From Geotrypetes seraphini (Eukaryota > Chordata > Amphibia > Gymnophiona > Dermophiidae), in NCBI RefSeq assembly GCF_902459505.1, contig NC_047095.1, forward strand, positions 115,321,380 to 115,385,379: 64,000 bases of DNA, given 5' to 3'. The translations under genes were made by a program, and so were the position numbers. Below are positions 61,151 to 64,000 of the stretch, in pieces. Position 1 is the stretch's first letter. Each line of letters opens with the position of its first letter. The notes below the pieces were generated by a model. The model was not told the origin of the DNA. It made no database searches and was given only the letters and a program-made list of their open reading frames with translations.

Positions 61151-61583
61151 ACCTTCCTGGAGTTGTGGCAGCAGTGGGTAGCAGCGGGTGGACGTGGAGC
61201 AGCGACCACGGGCAGGCGAGAACCAATGGAATCATCCGAGAGTGATGACGTACCCGACAAGCCCCCTTGAGGCAACCAATGGGGGCTGGTATTTGCCTCC
61301 CCCACCCAGCTTGCAAGACTCTGCACTGCAGAGGGCATGCACGTGAACTTTTTCTAGGGCTTAGCTTGGGATGGTGTGTTCACGTCTTATGCAGGTTGCC
61401 GCTGGTTACTATAGTTTTCCAGGGGGGCCTGCTTTGATGATTTTCCCGGGGGGGGGGGGCATTGCCATTTGAAACCCAAAAAATTCTGAGTTGTCTATTT
61501 CTTGTTGTTTCTTCAGCGGACCCCCCTGAGAAGTTCAGGCCCTAGGCATGTGCCTACTGGGCCTCTTGGTTAATCTGGCTCTG

Positions 61584-63274
61584 CCCTTAGGTCAAAGACT
61601 AGTGTCCTGAGTCTAGCCTTACCTGCGTACGTTCTGGTTCAGCAGGAACTTGTTTAACTTTATCTTGAATCCCTGAAGGGTACTTTCCCCTATAACAGCC
61701 TCCAGAAGAGCATCCCAGTTTTCCACCACTCTCTGGGTGAAGAAGAACTTCCTTACGTTTGTACGGAATCTATCCCCTTTTAACTAGAGAGTGCCCTCTC
61801 GTCTCTACCTTGGAGAGGGTGACCAACCTATCTTTATCTACTGAGTCTATTCCCTTCATTATCTTGAATGTTTCGATCATTTCTCCTCTCAGTCTCCTCT
61901 TTTCAAGGGAGAAGAGACCCAGTTTCTCTAATCTCTCACTGTATGGCAACTCCTCCAGCCCCTTAACCATTTTACTCGCTCTTCTCTGGACCCTTTCGAG
62001 TAGTACTGTGTCCTTCTTCATGTACAGCGATAAGTGCTGGACACTGTATTCCAGGTGGGGGCGTACCATAGCCCGGTACAGCGGCATGATAACCTTCTCC
62101 GATCTGTTCGTGAGTCCCCTTGTTAATCATTCCTAGCATTCTGTATGCCCTTTTTGCTGCACATTGCACAGACGGCTTCATTGACTTGTCTACCAGTAAT
62201 CCCAAGTCTCTTTCCTGGGGAGTCTCTCCGAGTACTGCATCAGACATCCTATATCCGTGTATAACATTTTTGTTATCAACATGCATCACCTTGCACTTAT
62301 CTACGTTAAATCTCATGTGCCATGTTGCGGCCCATTTCTCGAGTGTGTTTATGTCACGTTGCAGGTCTTCGCAATCCTTTTGATCTTCACTACTCTGAAT
62401 AACTTCATATTGTCTGCAAATTTAATCACCTTGCTCATCATACCAATTTCAGGTCATTTACAAATATGTTGAAAAGCACGGGTTCCACTCATGACGCTTT
62501 TCTAGTCCGATATTGTCCATTTACCTCCACTCTCTGTTTCCTATCCGCTAACCAGTTTTTAATCCACGTATTTCACCCTCGATTCCATGGCTCGCAATTT
62601 TTTGAAGAAGTCATTCATGCAGGACCTTGTTGAACGCCTTTTGAAAATCCAGATATACAATGTCGACTGGGTCACCCTTGTCTATGTGCATGTTTACTCC
62701 CTCAAAGATGTGCAGTAAGTTCGTCAAGCAAGATCTTCCTTTGCTAAAGCCATGCTGGCTGGTCCTCATCAGATTGTGTCCGTCAAGGTGATCAATGATG
62801 CGGTCCTTTATCAGCACTTCTACCATCTTTCCCGGTACCGAGGTCAGACTCACAGGTCTGTAGTTTCTTGGATCTTCCCTCGAACCTTTCTTTAAGATCG
62901 ACGTAATATTTTCCAGTCTTCCGGAATCCTTCCTAATTTGACCGACAGATTGGCTGTTAGTTGAAGCAGTTCAGTTATAACCCCTTTTAGTTCCTTGATT
63001 ACCCTTGGATGGATGCCGTCCAGTCCCGGGGATTTATCGTTTTTAAGCCTATCAATCTGCCTGCATACATCTTCTAGACCGACCGTCAACCTTGTTAGTT
63101 TCCCGTCTTCATTTCCTGTGTATAGCCTGTCGGCTTCTGGTATATTGTATATATCCTCTTTGATAAATATAGATGCAAAAAAATGTGTTCAGTTTGTCGG
63201 CAATGGCTTTGTGATGGTCATGGTCATCCAGTGGCCCCACCACTTCCTTCGTGGGTCATTTCCCCTTAATATAT
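61584..63274 (-). mobile_element. CR1 LINE, main part
   Basis: The minus strand encodes, in 5' to 3' order of the LINE: SPGLDGIHPRVIKEL (63030), VPGKMVEVLIKDRIIDHL, HGFSKGRSCLTNLL, YLDFQKAFNKVLHE (62611-62853), then KKDTVLLERVQRRASKMVKG and LEKRRLRGEMIETFKIMKG (61770-62087). Several frameshifts. It is the target of the hAT at 58534 and is itself split by a plus-strand CR1 at 63275. Confidence 0.87.
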
Positions 63275-63838
63275 CTCTGGAAAAAAGGAGGCTCAGGGGA
63301 GATATGATAGAGACCTTCAAGATCATGAGGGGCATAGAGAGGGTGGATAGGGACAGATTCTTCAGACTGAAGGGGACAACAGGTACGAGGGGGCATTCGG
63401 AGAAACTGATGGGAGATAGGTTCAAAACAAACGCAAGGAAGTTTTTTTTCACCCAAAGGGTCGTGGACACTTGGAATGCGCTACCGGAGGAAGTGCTCAG
63501 GCAGAGTACGGTACAGGGATTCAAACAGGGATTGGACGGATTCCTGAAGGATAAAGGGATCATAGGATACTGAGGGAGGAACTGGGATGTAACACAAGTA
63601 TAGAAAGCTAACCAGGTAATGAGTATAGAAACCAGGTCGTGCATGTGCAAGACCGGAGGATTAGGACTTCGATAGGAAGACAGGACTTAAATGAGAAACC
63701 AAGGTGGCAAGGGAGCCCCCTCTGGTGATACAGACAGGTCGTGACCTGTTTGGGCCGCCGCGGGAGCGGACTGCTGGGCGGGATGGACCTGTGGTCTGAC
63801 CCGGCAGAGGCACTGCTTATGTTCTTATGTTCTTATGT
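63275..63838 (+). mobile_element. CR1 LINE 3' end inserted in another CR1
   Basis: Starts SLEKRRLRGDMIETFKIMRG, then RTNARKFFFTQRVVDTW-like text and DGFLKDKGIIGY stop. A longer 3' UTR ends with GGCAGAGGCACTGCTTATG and the TTCTTATG tail. Open frame, young. Confidence 0.87.
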
Positions 63839-64000
63839 AACAGTTTGAAGTTTTTTGCCTCCTTGGCTATTTTTGCCTTGTAGTCTCTTTTGGCCCCCTC
63901 TTACTGCCTTATGGCACCTTCTTTGTTGTTTGTACTTTTACCAGTTTTTCTCTGTTTTTGACCTTTTCCATTCCTTAAACGAAGTCATCATGTCTCTGAT
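63839..64000 (-). mobile_element. CR1 LINE, 5'-ward continuation
   Basis: Minus-strand text continues the CR1 of 61584-63274 (the region equivalent to 13600-13760 of the other copy: GTAGTCTCTTTTGGC; GCCTTATGGCACC). Runs off the window. Confidence 0.75.

Larger units (their letters stand above)
58534..61583. mobile_element. hAT-type element, 3.05 kb, with nested insertions
   Basis: Ends CAGGGCAGGATTAAT and ATTAATCTGGCTCTG-like, with the perfect 8-bp duplication CCCTTAGG (58526-58533 and 61584-61591) in the CR1 target. It contains a (TA) run at 58676, a palindromic MITE (58892-59080), a CR1 copy (59256-60238), a CT-rich half and a 270-bp-arm hairpin (60600-61150). No transposase seen. Related to the hAT at 22764 by the shared block ATTGAAAATAAAATCATTTT. 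Confidence 0.88.

Overview
This window reads as nuclear DNA of a repeat-rich tetrapod, most likely an amphibian and perhaps a caecilian. The reasons are a complete vertebrate RACK1 gene linked to a RING/B-box/PRY-SPRY TRIM gene, type-2 RNA polymerase III tRNA genes, many CR1-type LINEs with a TTCTTATG microsatellite tail, L1- and L2-type LINE pieces, hAT and mariner DNA transposons, and a DIRS-type tyrosine-recombinase retroelement. The species guess is inference from repeat style and is not proven.

Layout. 1-5440: transposon debris, comprising a LINE-derived tandem array, foldback elements, an 821-bp mariner hairpin and a hAT element. 6136-20700: a tRNA gene array made of roughly 2.5-3 kb units carrying tRNA-Gly(GCC), tRNA-Lys(CTT), tRNA-Leu and tRNA-Glu(CTC). 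It is arranged as forward units followed by inverted units, with an axis near 10,725, and is split by a three-deep LINE nest at 11289-14974. Twelve tRNA genes keep full length; two of these carry T-arm changes. Further tRNA-Leu copies are decayed. 20.7-26.7 kb: foldback repeats, an L1 ORF1 fragment and a 2.8-kb hAT element that carries a perfect palindrome with 514-bp arms and hammerhead-like cores.

27.2-34.3 kb: RACK1 (+), eight coding exons, 317 codons, with a CpG-rich NRF1/ETS promoter. Three box C/D snoRNAs lie in its introns: two SNORD96-like copies and one SNORD95-like copy. One intron has a GC donor. 37.6-57.0 kb: a six-exon TRIM gene (-), tail-to-tail with RACK1. Its introns hold a 5.6-kb DIRS element, nested LINEs, a 229-bp tandem array and several hAT MITEs. 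Its coiled-coil exon is out of frame and one B-box zinc ligand is replaced, so it may be a decaying gene. 57.1-64.0 kb: nested hAT and CR1 copies with no host gene.

RACK1 and its intronic snoRNAs serve the ribosome (40S scaffold and rRNA 2'-O-methylation guides), and the tRNA array serves translation. RACK1 beside TRIM genes is a conserved tetrapod neighbourhood, linked to the MHC in chicken. Coordinates of coding exons and tRNAs were read base by base; edges of old repeats are approximate.
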